A DNA stretch of 64,000 bases. It comes from DATMNI01 sp963817515. Its GTDB lineage: Bacteria; Acidobacteriota; Terriglobia; Bryobacterales; Bryobacteraceae. The DNA lies in assembly GCA_963817515.1 (NCBI GenBank), contig CAWFPJ010000039.1:496001-560000 (forward strand). The letters run 5' to 3'. A model generated the notes under the pieces. It saw only the letters and a program-made list of their open reading frames with translations, had not been told where the DNA came from and did no database searches. The translations under genes were made by a program, and so were the position numbers. Of this stretch, positions 28,402 to 39,231 are shown in pieces (position 1 is the stretch's first letter; every line of letters begins with the position of its first letter).

Positions 28402-29382
28402 CTACCGCGTGGAAGAGCCGTCGAACTTGAAACGGAAAGCCTTCGCTTCCGGTGTCTCAGCCTCTACCGGTACTGTTGTCTCCGCCGCCTGGGCCGGCAC
28501 TTCCGGCGCTTCCGTAGCTAGCCTTCGGATGGCGGCCAAGGCCTGTTTCGCTTCCAGCCTCACTTCCGCATCCGAATCGGCCAGTGCCGCGCGCAACGGC
28601 TCCAGGAATTCCGATTCGGCAAAATGGCGCATGGCCCGCACTGCGCTGCGACGGAATGCGGGCCGCTTGTCGGTCGCCATCTGCTTCACCGATGAGCTTG
28701 CGGTGACATCGCCAAGGAAGTGAAGGCCCAGCAGCGCATTGGCCACGACCCGGCTGTTTTCGTCTCTTCCGCTCTGCCACAACAGCAAGCGCACCGACGG
28801 CGTGTCGCTGCCCCACAAACCCTCCACCGCGGCCGCCCGAATGCGCGCATCCGTGGACGCCAGCTGCCGTCTTGCCCAAGCGAGGTTCCGGATGCGCCGC
28901 CCCACCAGCACCGTGGCCTTCTCCGCCACCAATGGATGGGGATGGTGCCTCAAATGGTTCACCATATGGATCAGCCGCGGACCTGTCGAGATATGATGCA
29001 GAACCTCCAATACCCGCGCCACAAGTTCTGGAGCTAGTCCCGCCGTGTCCTCAGTCCGTCCCGGTAGCAGACGAGCCAGACGCACATCCAGGAAGCTGTC
29101 GATCTGGATCCAGGCGGCACATAGACGCTTGAACTCCCTGTCGCTATGTCTGCCGATGCGGATCAGCTCTTTTAGAAACGCCTGACATTCCACCAGCCGC
29201 ACAAACGCCCTCACGCGCCGCGGCGAAGCCGGTTGCGAGTCCAACACGGAGATTCCTACTTCGAAGAACAGCGCCGGATCGGGCGCCGCGATCTTGAGAA
29301 TCGTCTCTTGTGCCGCGTGCTCGCTCAGGGTCGTCTTGGTCAGGATCGACCAGAGCAGGGCTCGCGTAGCCGTACTGTCCAT
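28402..29382 (-). CDS. HEAT-repeat protein
   Basis: A 326-aa cytoplasmic protein made of alpha-helical HEAT-like repeats: ARIRAAAVEGLWGSD, SRVVANALLGLHFLGD, PAFRRSAVRAMRHFAES and DAEVRLEAKQALAAIR in the C-terminal half. A proline/glutamate-rich tail (APEVPAQAAETTVPVEAE) follows. There is no signal peptide. The ATG at 29382 is preferred to an upstream TTG at 29391. HEAT solenoids bind proteins; the partner is unknown. Its stop lies 2 bases from the stop of the convergent DUF1501 gene. Confidence 0.8.
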   Translation of the reverse strand: MDSTATRALLWSILTKTTLSEHAAQETILKIAAPDPALFFEVGISVLDSQPASPRRVRAFVRLVECQAFLKELIRIGRHSDREFKRLCAAWIQIDSFLDVRLARLLPGRTEDTAGLAPELVARVLEVLHHISTGPRLIHMVNHLRHHPHPLVAEKATVLVGRRIRNLAWARRQLASTDARIRAAAVEGLWGSDTPSVRLLLWQSGRDENSRVVANALLGLHFLGDVTASSSVKQMATDKRPAFRRSAVRAMRHFAESEFLEPLRAALADSDAEVRLEAKQALAAIRRLATEAPEVPAQAAETTVPVEAETPEAKAFRFKFDGSSTR

Positions 29383-29448
29383 GCTGTGCAAAGTTTCTTA
29401 TCGGCCCGATTTGCCATTTCGTGACGGCCGCCGGCGCAGGTTATAAAA

Positions 29449-29480
29449 TGGCAAAGACCACCGGTGGCAAAGACCACCGG
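29449..29480 (-). terminator. Tandem 16-bp repeat forming a terminator-like hairpin
   Basis: TGGCAAAGACCACCGG occurs twice in a row. On the minus strand this gives CCGGTGG-TCTTTG-CCACCGG with a later TTTGCCATTTTATAA, placed just after the stop of the oxidoreductase gene, so it could end that transcript. Confidence 0.45.
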
Positions 29481-29482
29481 CG

Positions 29483-30560
29483 TTACCGGATGTGAACCAC
29501 CATGCCGCTTTCGGCGGCTTCCTGTGCGGCCATGGTCCATTCGTTGGCCCGCACAATCTCCCGCCAGGACAAGGCGGCCTTGGCGCCCAGGTAGGTGGAT
29601 TCCAGGAAGTCGACGAACACCGAGCCCTTGCGCGGCAGCTCGGTCAACACGCGCTTTCCAGCTGGAGCCGATCACAGTCACTCCGGTTTCCTCCTGGTAT
29701 TCGACGATTCCCCGGGTGCCCGCGAGCCGCAGGCGGTCGTCGCCATGGCCCTTCGCCGAGGCGGGCCGAAGGTAGTCCATGCGCAGCGTCGCGGTTCCCC
29801 CATTGTCCAGACGAAAGATGGTGGCGGTGACGTTTTGCATGTCACCCAGTTCCGGAAACCCTACGTGCGACTGAAACGATGCCGCCTGGGAGAAGGTCCG
29901 GCCGCTGGTGAAAGTCATGAGATCGATCATGTGGATGCCGATCCATAGGATCGTGCTTCCGTAGGTCCGCGCGTGCTTCTGCCAGTCGGGCCGGGTGTCC
30001 AGTTGATAGCTCTTCTGGGCGTCGATCTGGCCGACTTCGCCGATTTCGCCGGACTCGACGATCTGCTTCATGGCAAGAAACGGCGGAGTGAAACGCATAT
30101 CCAGCAGCATTCCAGCGTGGACGCCATTCTTCTCAACGGCTGCGACCACCGAGTTAAGTTCCCGGCGGTTGATGGCGAAGGGCTTCTCGGCAATCAGATT
30201 CAGCTTGCGCTGAGCGCAGGCGATAATGGCCGCTGCGCGTTCGCCATTGTTGTTGCAGACAGCCACGCAATCCAGATGCTCCCGGTCCAGCATCTCGGCG
30301 TATGCAGTGTAGTGCGCGGCTTTCGAAACCAAGGGATTCCGCAGAGCCGATGCGATGGCGCGGGAAGCGGAACCGGCATCGGCCACGGCCACCAGTTCCA
30401 CGTCGGGAAAATCGGCCAGCGGCCGCAGGACTTCCTCCACGTGCCCGTCGTAGCCGATGATGCCGAGCCTTACCTTGCGGGGCAGTTTGACGGTTTCGGC
30501 TCGGCCTGGAAGAGCGGATGCTGCGATTGCCAGCAACAAATCACGTCGCGAGTAATTCAT
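29483..30560 (-). CDS. Gfo/Idh/MocA-family oxidoreductase (one frameshift)
   Basis: NAD(P)-dependent sugar or polyol dehydrogenase-like protein. An export signal is likely (RRDLLLAIAASALPG). The Rossmann part has VRLGIIGYDGHVEEVLRPL with a looser than usual glycine motif, and the EKP motif is present (NLIAEKPFAINR near residue 125), where the lysine is catalytic in active members. The substrate domain has GSTILWIGIHMIDLM. The frame changes by +1 near 29655. Corrected, the protein continues LTELPRKGSVFVDFLE and ends GMVVHIR at TAA 29483-29485. The substrate cannot be assigned. Confidence 0.85.
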
Positions 30561-30578
30561 ATCCGGCTACTTTAACGA

Positions 30579-33500
30579 TTAGAACTCGGCGCGCAAACCC
30601 ATGGTGATATTGCGCGGACCGAGCTGCGCGCCGGTGGGACGCCCAAAGTTCACATTCCCCACGGTCCCATTGATGCCGCCGAAATCCGTGCGGTTGAAAG
30701 GATTGGATGCGTCAGCACGGTAAGTGAAGCGAACCGATTCCCAGATTGCGAAGGTCTTGACGATCGCCAGGTTCTCGCTGCGCAGCCACGGGTTGCGGAA
30801 CTGGCTGTTGTAGTAAGACGCGCTGCCCAGACTGTTGGCGGGAGCCACCGCCCAAGCTGCTGCATTGAGCCAGCGAATGTTGGGATTGTTCGGATCAAGG
30901 TCAGTAGCCGATACTCCGGTTCGGATCGCTGAACCCGTAGAATTGGCCTTGGTAAGCGGAGCGAAGGTCAAGTTGCCCAGCGGGTTGCCGGGAGTCACGA
31001 TCTGGATCAAGCTGCCGCTGCGGTACTGCCCGGTACCCGTAATGGTCCAGCCGCTGACGATGGCGTTCACAGGACCCCTGGCGGAGTTCAGGAATTTCTT
31101 TCCTTTTCCGAAGGGCAGGTTGTACGTGGCCAGGATGTTGACGAAGTGGGGAAAGTCCTCGAATGCGTAGCTCTTGGAGTCCGCGATATTGTAGGCGTCC
31201 TGCGCGTTGGCATTGGATCCCTGGCTGAAGATCTGGCGATAGGTCATCTGCGAGAGGGTTTTGGACCAGACGTAGCTGGCGACGAAGTTCAAGTCGCCAA
31301 AACGCCGCTCTACCTTGGACTGCAAGGAGTCATACCAGGTCTTGCCGACTCCCGCGTTGGCGTCGAGAACAATTCCATATTGCGGGAATGGACGCAATGC
31401 CTGCGCCAGCGTCGCGCCGCCGCCCCAGCCAGCCGCGAAACCGGGGAACGGTTCCTTGTATCCGGCCGCCACCACAGCCGGATCCAGGATGTTCTTGGTG
31501 AGCAGCGAACCGAGCGAGAGGGAACTCACGGGAAGGGAATTCAGGTACACCGAGGAACTCAGGCCGTGACCCCGGTTGCCCACGTAGGCCGTTTCAAAGA
31601 GCCAGTTCTTGTACTCGTGCTGGATGGTCAAGCTCCAGTTGTAGATGCGCGGTGCCTTGCCGAAATTCGGACCCATGTGGTAGAAGCCGCGTTGTTGAAA
31701 TTGTCAAAGCTGGGATCGACCGAAGGCGGAGACTTGAAGCTGGCCGGCGGCTTGACGCCCCCCTGATCCCAGTTGAACGCCTGATTGATGCCGTCGGAGG
31801 CCTGTGAGTAGCTGCCATTGAAGCCGTCCGTGCAACCGCAACCGCCGTTGCCCAAGGCCTGGTAGTAGATGCCGAAACCGCCACGGATGACGGTCTTATC
31901 TCCAACACGGTATGCGAAGCCGGCGCGCGGACCGATGTCGGTGAAATCGGTCGGGTAGGGCCGGTTGTATCCGGTGCGGCCGGCGCCCACACCCATGAAG
32001 ATCAGAGCGCCCGGAAGGTTGTTCGCGCCCGGATTCGGCTTGTTGAGATCGATGCTGGCGTAGTTGCCAACCACCTCATGCCAGCCGATCGGCACTTCGT
32101 AGCGAACGCCGTAATCGAATGAAAAGCGCGACGAAACCCTCCAGGTATCCTGGAAGAACCCGGCGTGGTAGCCGTAACGAATCTGATAACCGGTTACCGG
32201 ACTGGCGGTGGTACTGGCGGAATCCACGGCGCCCAGCAGGAAGCTGGCGAACGCGTTTCCGGTGGTGTTCAGCGCACTCGGCAGCGCCGTCTGATGGCGG
32301 GAGTAATTATACGTGCCGTTGGTGCCCGCCCAGTCATTGCCAAAAGTGCGCAGACGGCGGATGTCCCAGCCCATCTTGATTTCGTGCTTGCCGCGAACCC
32401 AGCTCAACTGCTGGGTGACGTGCGTGGTCCAGTTCCTCTGGCCGCCCTGATCGACTTTGCCCTGGTTCATGCCCCAGGTTGTGTACCCGCCATTCAGCCC
32501 GCCCGGCATGGGAAGGTCGGTTTCGAAAGCGATGATGGGAGTGGCATCGGCCTTGCCCGCCAGAGGCAGCCCAATCTTCGACGCGAAACCACTTTGCAGC
32601 GGGTTGTTCCAATTCTGTATCTGCCGGGTGAAACCCCATGTGGTGTGCAGCAGAACAGTGGGCGAGAAGATGTGGTCGTCAGTTACGCGATAGTTATCCG
32701 GCAACTGGTATGTCAGCAGTCCATTGCTTAGCGGTCCGGGCCAATACTGGTCGGTGGTGATGAGCTGGTTCTCGCGAGACAGCCAGAACGCAATGCGATT
32801 TTTCGAGGTGATGGCATGGTCCAGTTTCAACGTCCAGATGTAATCGTCAGTGGACTGCAGATTCGTGTAGGTGTAGTTGCCGGTAATTCCTGGCAGGTTT
32901 TGGGCCGGAATGAACGGAAGAATGTTGCTGCTGACCTTGCTCCAACGGCTCTGAGGAATGATGTTGCCGGCGAAGGGCGTGCGCGTGGTCCCGGATGTGG
33001 AAGTGGGGTCATAAATGGGCGCGACTTCGGTGAAATTGCCTTGTTTCATTAAAGGCGTCGGAACGGTTTCGCCGCTGTTGATGGAGATGGATGCGGGCTG
33101 GATGATCTTGGCATACGTGAAGAAGAAAAAGCTCTTGTTGCGGCCGTCGTAGATCTTGGGCAGCCACACGGGACCGCCAGCCGTGCCGCCCTCTTCGTTG
33201 AAGCGCTCCTTGGGCCGATAGCCCACAGGGTTAGCCGGGTTCTGGTTGTTGGCCCAGGCGTCGGCGTCTAATACGTCGCGCTTGATATTGAGAAATGCCG
33301 CGGCGTGAATCCGGTTGGTTCCGGACTTAGTGGTGAACTGCTCCAGGCCGCCGCCCAGCCGGCCATACTCGGCGTTGAAGCTGGACGTCACCAGCTTGAA
33401 CTCGCCATAGGCCTCGAATCCGGGAAAGTTGAAGGATACGCCGCCGGATTCCGGAATGGTGAGGCTGCCGCCATCGATTTCGACTTCCTTGGCACGCCCA

Positions 33501-34021
33501 TTGGAACCGTTAATACTCGTCTCACCATTGCCATTCACACCGGGCATGTAACCGACGAAGGCCTCGGCGTTGCGCAGCGACCCATTAAAAAGCGGCAAGG
33601 TGTTCATCATTTGCGGGCTGATATTCTGTCCGCGTTCGGGCTTGGAAGTCTCAAGTAGAGACACTTGAGCATCCACCTGAACGGTCTGCTGCACATCGCC
33701 GACTTCGAGTTGGATATCGAGAGAGATGCGCAGACCGACGCGGACTTCGATATTGGTTCGAACCAGTTTCTTGAATCCCGGATGCTCCGCGGTGACCGAG
33801 TACGGACCGACCGGCAAACCCGGAAAGACGTAAAGGCCGGAATCCGTGGCTACAGCAGTGAAACTACTGTTAGTCGGTTCATGCGTCGCGACTATTTTCG
33901 CCCCAGGCACAACCGCCCCATTGGGATCGGTGACGGCGCCGGATATGGACCCCGTACTGGTCTGCCCGTATACTCCCACAACAAGAAGAACCGCCGTTAT
34001 GACAACCCGAATCTGGCGCAT
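30579..34021 (-). CDS. Oar-like TonB-dependent outer-membrane receptor, copy 2 (one frameshift)
   Basis: About 1147 residues after correction. Order: signal peptide (ITAVLLVVGVYGQ), carboxypeptidase-regulatory domain (GSISGAVTDPNGAVVPGAKI), plug region (FNAEYGRLGGGLEQFTTKSG), barrel (FFQDTWRVSSRFSFDYGVRY) and a terminal RNITMGLRAEF strand with the C-terminal aromatic typical of BAM-inserted barrels. The frame shifts once near 31685; the tail then reads PNFGKAPRIYNWSLTIQHEY. RBS AGGAG lies 7 bases before ATG 34021. It ends 18 bases before the oxidoreductase start on the same strand and may be cotranscribed with it, again suggesting a catabolic locus for an imported compound. Confidence 0.85.
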
Positions 34022-34120
34022 ATGAGTCTCCTGACAACCGTACGACGTTTAGTGGGATTGTATGTCACCAAACAGTTACACGCAAGTGCTAATCTGCCCT
34101 AACGTCCCTAATCCGGGGTC

Positions 34121-35506
34121 TCAAGCCACCAACTCCTGAATTACGTTCCCGTGGACATCTGTCAGGCGGCGGTCAATGCCGTTGTGACGGTATGTGAGCC
34201 GGGTGTGGTCGATACCCAACAGGCGCAGAACCGTCGCATGGACGTCGTAGCAGTAGACCGGGTTCTGGGCCACTTTGTATGACCATTCGTCGCTGGCGCC
34301 ATAGCTGACACCGCCCTTGATGCCGCCGCCGGCCAGCCAGACCGTGAAGGCGAAGGGATTGTGATCCCTGCCTTTGGTTGCCTGGCTGCACGGCATGCGG
34401 CCAAACTCGGTGGTCCAGAAGACGATGGTATCGTCCAGCAGCCCGCGCGATTTCAGATCCTTAATCAGGGCGGCGGCGGGCTTGTCCATGCCGGCGGCCA
34501 TAACGGCGTGGTCCCTGGCGAGGTCCTCGTGGCTGTCCCAGTTGCGCCGCGGGAAGCCGTTATCGGCGCCGCTCCACACTTGAACGAAGCGTACACCGCG
34601 CTCCAGCAGACGGCGCGCAATCAGGCAATTTCGTCCGAAATCTTCAGTGACCTTCTCGTCCAGACCATACAGCTTTCGCGTGGCCTCGGATTCGCCTGTG
34701 ACGTCGAGGACCTCAGGCGCGCTCAACTGAAGCCTGGCGGCCATTTCGTAGGATGCGATCCGCGCCTCCAGCCGGGAATCGCCTTGACGCTGCGCCATGT
34801 GATCGCGGTTCATCTCGCGCAGGAGGTCCCAGGTGCGGGTTTCGCTGGCCGGTGTGATGTAGTTGGCATCCTTGGGCGGAAACAGATCGTAGATGGGATT
34901 CGGACTGCTGGCGCGGATCATGGTGCCCTGATGCGACGCCGGCAGGAAACCGGCGCTCCAGTTTCCGGGCCCATTCGGAGCGAAGCCGCGCGCATCGGGC
35001 AGCACGATAAAGGTTGGCAGATTCTGGTTCATGCTGCCCAAGCCGTAGGAGACCCACGACCCCATGCAGGGGAAGCCGGGCAGCACGAAACCGGTGTTCT
35101 GCATGAACGTGGCCGGACCGTGGACATTGGATTTTGCCACCATGGAATGCACGAAGGCGATATCGTCGGCGCAGGATGCGATGTGGGGCACCAGGTCGCT
35201 GATCCATTTTCCGCACTGGCCGCGCGGCTTCCAATCCCAAGGGCTCTGCATGACCGCGCCGGGGCTGCTCTGGAACAACTCCACCTTGCCGCCGGGATCG
35301 AACTTTTGGCCATTGCGCCGGATCAGCTCCGGCTTGTAATCGAAGGTGTCGCATTGGCTGGCGGCACCGGACATGAACAGTTGCACCACGCGCCTGGCCT
35401 TGGGCGGGAAATGCGTCTGGCCATTCAACTCCCCAGTTAGCATCTGAGCCAGCGCGATGCCGCCCAACCCGCCGCCGAAATTCCAAAGAAACTGCCGCCG
35501 GTCCAT
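34121..35506 (-). CDS. DUF1501 secreted protein, copy 2
   Basis: A 461-aa DUF1501 protein. It has a twin-arginine-like signal (MDRRQFLWNFGGGLGGIAL), then VVQLFMSGAASQCDTFDYKP near residue 40, NWDSHEDLARDHAVMAAG, and TTEFGRMPCSQATKGRDHN near residue 365 as the conserved metal-site region. The ATG at 35506 is chosen because GAAGGAGAAC precedes it; the longer TTG start lacks such a site. It follows its DUF1549/DUF1553 partner by 18 bases on the same strand, mirroring copy 1 at 24.6-28.4 kb. Function unknown. Confidence 0.9.
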   Translation of the reverse strand: MDRRQFLWNFGGGLGGIALAQMLTGELNGQTHFPPKARRVVQLFMSGAASQCDTFDYKPELIRRNGQKFDPGGKVELFQSSPGAVMQSPWDWKPRGQCGKWISDLVPHIASCADDIAFVHSMVAKSNVHGPATFMQNTGFVLPGFPCMGSWVSYGLGSMNQNLPTFIVLPDARGFAPNGPGNWSAGFLPASHQGTMIRASSPNPIYDLFPPKDANYITPASETRTWDLLREMNRDHMAQRQGDSRLEARIASYEMAARLQLSAPEVLDVTGESEATRKLYGLDEKVTEDFGRNCLIARRLLERGVRFVQVWSGADNGFPRRNWDSHEDLARDHAVMAAGMDKPAAALIKDLKSRGLLDDTIVFWTTEFGRMPCSQATKGRDHNPFAFTVWLAGGGIKGGVSYGASDEWSYKVAQNPVYCYDVHATVLRLLGIDHTRLTYRHNGIDRRLTDVHGNVIQELVA

Positions 35507-35524
35507 GTTCTCCTTCAATCCACT

Positions 35525-38008
35525 TCAATCCACAAAAAGAAACTCGTTGCTGTTCAGAATGGCCCGGGCCGCGTTTTTGAGGCCATGCTGCGCCGCGAAT
35601 TCCGCCAGGCGGCGGGTCTCGGGCGGATCGGGATTGCGTCCCAATGCGAGCCGGTAGAGCCAGGCGATCCGCTGGTCCGGTTCCGCAGCCAGGCCGGCCA
35701 CGCGCGCCGCCAGATGCTCCGCCTGCCGCACCATGAATGGATTGTTGAGCAGCGCCAGCGCCTGTATGGCGGTGATGGTGGTGTTCCGCCTGGCCGTGAT
35801 CAGCGAAGCGTCCGGGCAATCCAGCCGGTCCATGAACGGGTCGGGAACACTGCGCACGATGAAGCGGTAGACGCTGCGGCGGTAGCTGGCGGGGCTATCG
35901 ACATCGAACCGGGCATAGTCGTAGACCGGCGAATGATCGTCCTTGAACCAGAACTGTTCGGCGGATGGACCGCCCATGGTTGGGTCCAGCTTGCCGCTCA
36001 CCGAAAGCACGGCATCGCGCACCGATTCGGCGTCCAGCCGCTGCCGGTTCATGCGCCACAGATAACGATTTTCGGAATCGGCCTGAGCATTGGCGGGGCT
36101 GTTTACAGAGCGCTGGCGATAGACGGCACTCATCACGATGAGCTTGTGGAGGGGCTTGAACGCCCCGCCCTGATCGCGGAAGGTGACTGCCAGCCAGTCG
36201 AGCAGATCGGGATGCGTGGGGGGCGAACCCATGTGGCCGAAGTCATTGGCGGAGTCTACAATCCCAGTGCCGAAGTGGTACTGCCAGACGCGGTTGACGA
36301 TGGACCGCCATGTCAGCATGTTGTCCGGAGCGGTGATCCAATGGGCCAGCGCCGCGCGCCGGGCGCCCTCGGGTTCGGTATTCTTCACGGCGAACCGCGA
36401 GGCCAGCGAGGGAACGCAACTGAGGGCGCCCGGACCAACCGGCTTGCCCGGGCTATCTACGCTGCCGCGCTGCAACACCGCAACGGGCCGCGGCTCTATG
36501 GCGAAGGTGAACGTGCCCAGCGAATCGAAGGCATTCGCCGCCGCGTAGACCAATTGCGGTTTGCCCAGGCTTTCGAGATCCCGGTCGACAGACTGCACAG
36601 CAGCGGTTAGCTCGCGCTATCTGCCGGTGCGTCTCAGGGCTGACCAGCGACTGCCACAATGCCTTGCGGCCAGCCGTCAGAGCTGGCGATCTGCGGCTGC
36701 AATTCGGCCTTCTGGGTTTGGGCGAACTCGGACTTCACCTCGGTGAGAGTGTCGTCCAGCTTTTTGAGTTCCGCGCTGGTTACGGCGGCCGCCTGCTCCT
36801 GCAGAGGCCGCAATTGCGCCAGCAGAGCGCGCCGTTTTTCGAGCAGCGGACGGCGTGCCGCGTGAACCTTCGGGTCCAGATCATAGGGGCGGTCGGCGCG
36901 GTCCACACCGGCGAACACGGCCTGCAGGCTGTAGTAATCCTCCTGCGAAATCGGGTCGAACTTGTGATCGTGGCAGCGGGCGCAATGCGCCGTCATGCTG
37001 ACGAAGGCGGACATCGTGCTCATCACCATATCGTCGCGGTCCAGCAGGCGCGTGATCTTCTTGTCGGTGGTGCCTTCGCGCAGTTCCGCGTGGCCGACAT
37101 AATCCCACGGGCCGGCGGCGATGAAACCGGTGGCCACGATGGCTTCGGGATCGTCCGGCCAAAGCACATCGCCGGCGAGTTGTTCCTCCACGAAGCGGGC
37201 GTACGGTTTGTCCTGGTTGAAGGCCCGGATTACGTAATCGCGATACGGCCAGGCATGGCGCCGCGGCTTGTCCTTATCGTATCCATGCGATTCGCCGTAG
37301 TGCGCCACATCGAGCCAGTGGCGTCCCCACCGCTCGCCGTACCGCGGCGAGGCCAGCAGCCGGTCGACCAGTTTCTCATAGGCATTGGGAGATTTGTCGG
37401 CGATGAAGGCCTGAACCTCTTCCCAGGTGGGTGGGAGCCCATGGAGATCGTAGGTGAGGCGGCGGATCAGGGTGGCCCGGCCAGCCTCCGGCGATGCGGT
37501 CAGCTTCATTTCATTCAGCCTGGCCAGCACAAAAGCGTCGATGGGTGTGCGCACCCAACTTGATTCCAGGCGCGGAACCGACGGCTTCCGGAGAGGCTGG
37601 AGCGACCATAGCGCGCTGCCTCTTCCATCATTTTTGCTATCGGGCTTGCCGTTGGGGCGCAGTTCTTCAGGCCAGGGTGCACCTTGTTCGATCCAGCTGC
37701 GGATCTGCGCCACCTGGGCGGCGGAAAGCGGCGGAGCCCTGCATAGGCATTTTCGGTTTCTCGCCGGAGATCATGCGCAGGAGCAGGCTTTCGTCCGGTT
37801 TTCCAGGCACGATGGCGGGTCCGTGCAGGCCGCCCTTTGCGGCATCGGCGGCGGAGGCCAGAGAGAGCCCGCTCATTTTGACGGATGGATTGTGGCACTT
37901 GAGGCAGTTCTCTTGCAGGATCGCGGTGGCGTTCGGCAATTCGGCCGCGCCGGCCAACGAGGCCATCGCAAGAACGGTCATGATCGTACGACAATCCGGG
38001 GCGGGCAT
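35525..38008 (-). CDS. DUF1549/DUF1553 (PSD1-type) cytochrome-like protein, copy 2 (three frameshifts)
   Basis: About 827 residues after correction. N-terminal signal (MTVLAMASLAGAAELP), then a planctomycete cytochrome-C-like domain with CLKCHNPSVKM near residue 36. DUF1549 follows (PIDAFVLARLNEMKLTASPE; HCARCHDHKFDPISQEDYY near 36950-37010), then DUF1553 (WRSIVNRVWQYHFGTGIVDS, ending SNEFLFVD). Frame moves of +1 are needed near 37738, 36640 and 36614, so the total length is again a multiple of three. No Ig domains are present, unlike copy 1. It pairs with the DUF1501 gene downstream. Family function unknown; the haem motifs suggest redox chemistry in the periplasm. Confidence 0.75.
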
Positions 38009-38042
38009 CTTTGAACTGCAAGCATTGTATCAGTGAGAGCAA

Positions 38043-38690
38043 TCAGGATGCCGGATGCCGGGGGCCGGGGGCCAGTGGGTTGGGGGCCGGTAGATTGGGG
38101 CCAGGGCCAGTGAGTTGGGGGCTAGCGACAGGGGCGCTGAACGGTTCCGGTATCCCTGTTTGCGAAACGAAGCCAATTGGAGGCTGAAGGGAATCGATGG
38201 CTGTGGGTTGCGGGACCGGTTGAGGCTGGGGCTGGGGGCGTTCGGCCTGGATGTACTGGAAGTCTTTGATGGCCTCCCTTTGCAAGCGGCTGGTGTCATT
38301 GATGCGGCGCTGGAGGCGGGATTGGGTGGTGGAACTTTGGTGGAAGGCCTTGCCGGCGGGGGCGTTGGGGCTGGGGTAATTGGTGTCCTCCGTCATATGG
38401 ATCAGGAGTTCGGCATCAATCCTGGCGAAACGGCGGAGACGCCAGGTGGCGTGGATAATGTTGTCGACCAGAACGCTTTCGATGACGGTTTGAGGCTGGC
38501 AATCCTGGTAGAACTGTTCGGTGAGGGCAGCGAGAGCGGCGGCATCCTCACCGGGGATGACGGTAGACTCGGCGTCGATTCCGGACTTGAGAGCATTCAT
38601 GCTGGAGGCGGCCTTGCCTTCGACAGTGCGGGGGCCGGTGGAGCGCTGAGCGTTGCGGCGGTTAGCTTCGATCTGACTAAGTGTAGGCAT
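38043..38690 (-). CDS. STGPRT-motif acidobacterial protein
   Basis: A 215-aa protein starting with NRRNAQRSTGPRTVEGKAAS, a motif I know from many multicopy acidobacterial proteins of unknown function. A helical centre (SVLVDNIIHATWRLRRFARI, residues 75-95) follows. The last 70 residues are proline/alanine/leucine-rich and encoded by a repetitive GGGGGCC-type stretch (38060-38130), which is low-complexity and perhaps length-variable. No signal peptide. The N-terminal motif recalls proteins found in several copies per genome, so a role in a mobile or repeated unit is possible but unproven. Confidence 0.7.
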   Translation of the reverse strand: MPTLSQIEANRRNAQRSTGPRTVEGKAASSMNALKSGIDAESTVIPGEDAAALAALTEQFYQDCQPQTVIESVLVDNIIHATWRLRRFARIDAELLIHMTEDTNYPSPNAPAGKAFHQSSTTQSRLQRRINDTSRLQREAIKDFQYIQAERPQPQPQPVPQPTAIDSLQPPIGFVSQTGIPEPFSAPVASPQLTGPGPNLPAPNPLAPGPRHPAS

Positions 38691-38737
38691 TTTTGTGTAG
38701 CTTCCCTTTGGCGGGCAAGGCGGGGACTTAGCCGGGG

Positions 38738-38762
38738 ACTTACCCTCAAGTTCAGGGTAAGT
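38738..38762. repeat. 9-bp hairpin ACTTACCCT-N7-AGGGTAAGT in a repeat-rich leader
   Basis: A perfect 9-7-9 inverted repeat 48 bases upstream of the STGPRT gene start, next to a repeated GGGGACTTA (38722 and 38735). Could be an operator, a leader hairpin or a terminal repeat. Confidence 0.5.
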
Positions 38763-38824
38763 GGGAGACTTAGGGCTGACGGGGCGGATTGCCGGTAAGT
38801 GGCTGATGGGATTCGGATGATTTT

Positions 38825-39022
38825 TTAAAGCTTTGCGTCACCGGAAATTGTTAGATTCCCGCCGCGACGAGCTACTGACCGAAACCGGTGGTCCAATGTG
38901 GGATTGAGGTGTTGCCGGCTTGCAATGGGCAAGCGCGGACGAGTATCGCGGCAGTGACGCCACCCGATCCGTTTCAGAGCGGCGAACACACGACGCGCCT
39001 TCGCCGAAGGCCAAGAGCTCAT
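38825..39022 (-). pseudogene. hicA: Degraded HicA toxin
   Basis: The ATG at 39022 overlaps the stop of the hicB gene (ATGA), the usual hicBA coupling. The first 22 residues (MSSWPSAKARRVFAALKRIG and on) match the start of a HicA subgroup, including the first helix. After GWRH the family's GSHR(H) strand with the catalytic histidine is not found in this frame; the sequence turns into arginine- and proline-rich nonsense to a stop at 38825. The -1 and +1 frames do not restore a clean HicA either. Hence I call the toxin inactive, by small indels or by replacement of its 3' end. Confidence 0.55.
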
Positions 39023-39231
39023 GCGGCAATGTCGAATGTGGCATTCGCCGAATCGGGAGGCAACTCGCCGTGGGCTATCCGGTCGAGAACAATCTCGCGG
39101 GCGGCTGATTGAGCTCGTTGAATCGCGTCCTGCTTCGAGTCCCCGTAGAGGAGGACGTTCAATGCCGGCACTTCGGCAATCCAACGGCCATCGACTTCGT
39201 GGTCGAGCTCGATTGTGAGCTTCATAGCCAC
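39019..39231 (-). CDS. hicB: HicB-family antitoxin
   Basis: A 70-aa protein with the HicB partial RNase-H fold: MKLTIELDHEVDGRWIAEVP, VLLYGDSKQDAIQRAQSAA, then AREIVLDRIAHGELPP. Such short HicB proteins bind and silence HicA mRNA interferases; DNA binding, if any, is weak as no extra HTH is present. It is intact, although the toxin gene that overlaps its stop is degraded, so it may be an orphan antitoxin. Confidence 0.8.
   Translation of the reverse strand: MAMKLTIELDHEVDGRWIAEVPALNVLLYGDSKQDAIQRAQSAAREIVLDRIAHGELPPDSANATFDIAA

Noticed and set aside
34361..35440. 359-codon open frame antisense to DUF1501 copy 2
   Set aside because: Covers the conserved DUF1501 motifs in reverse; no domain of its own.
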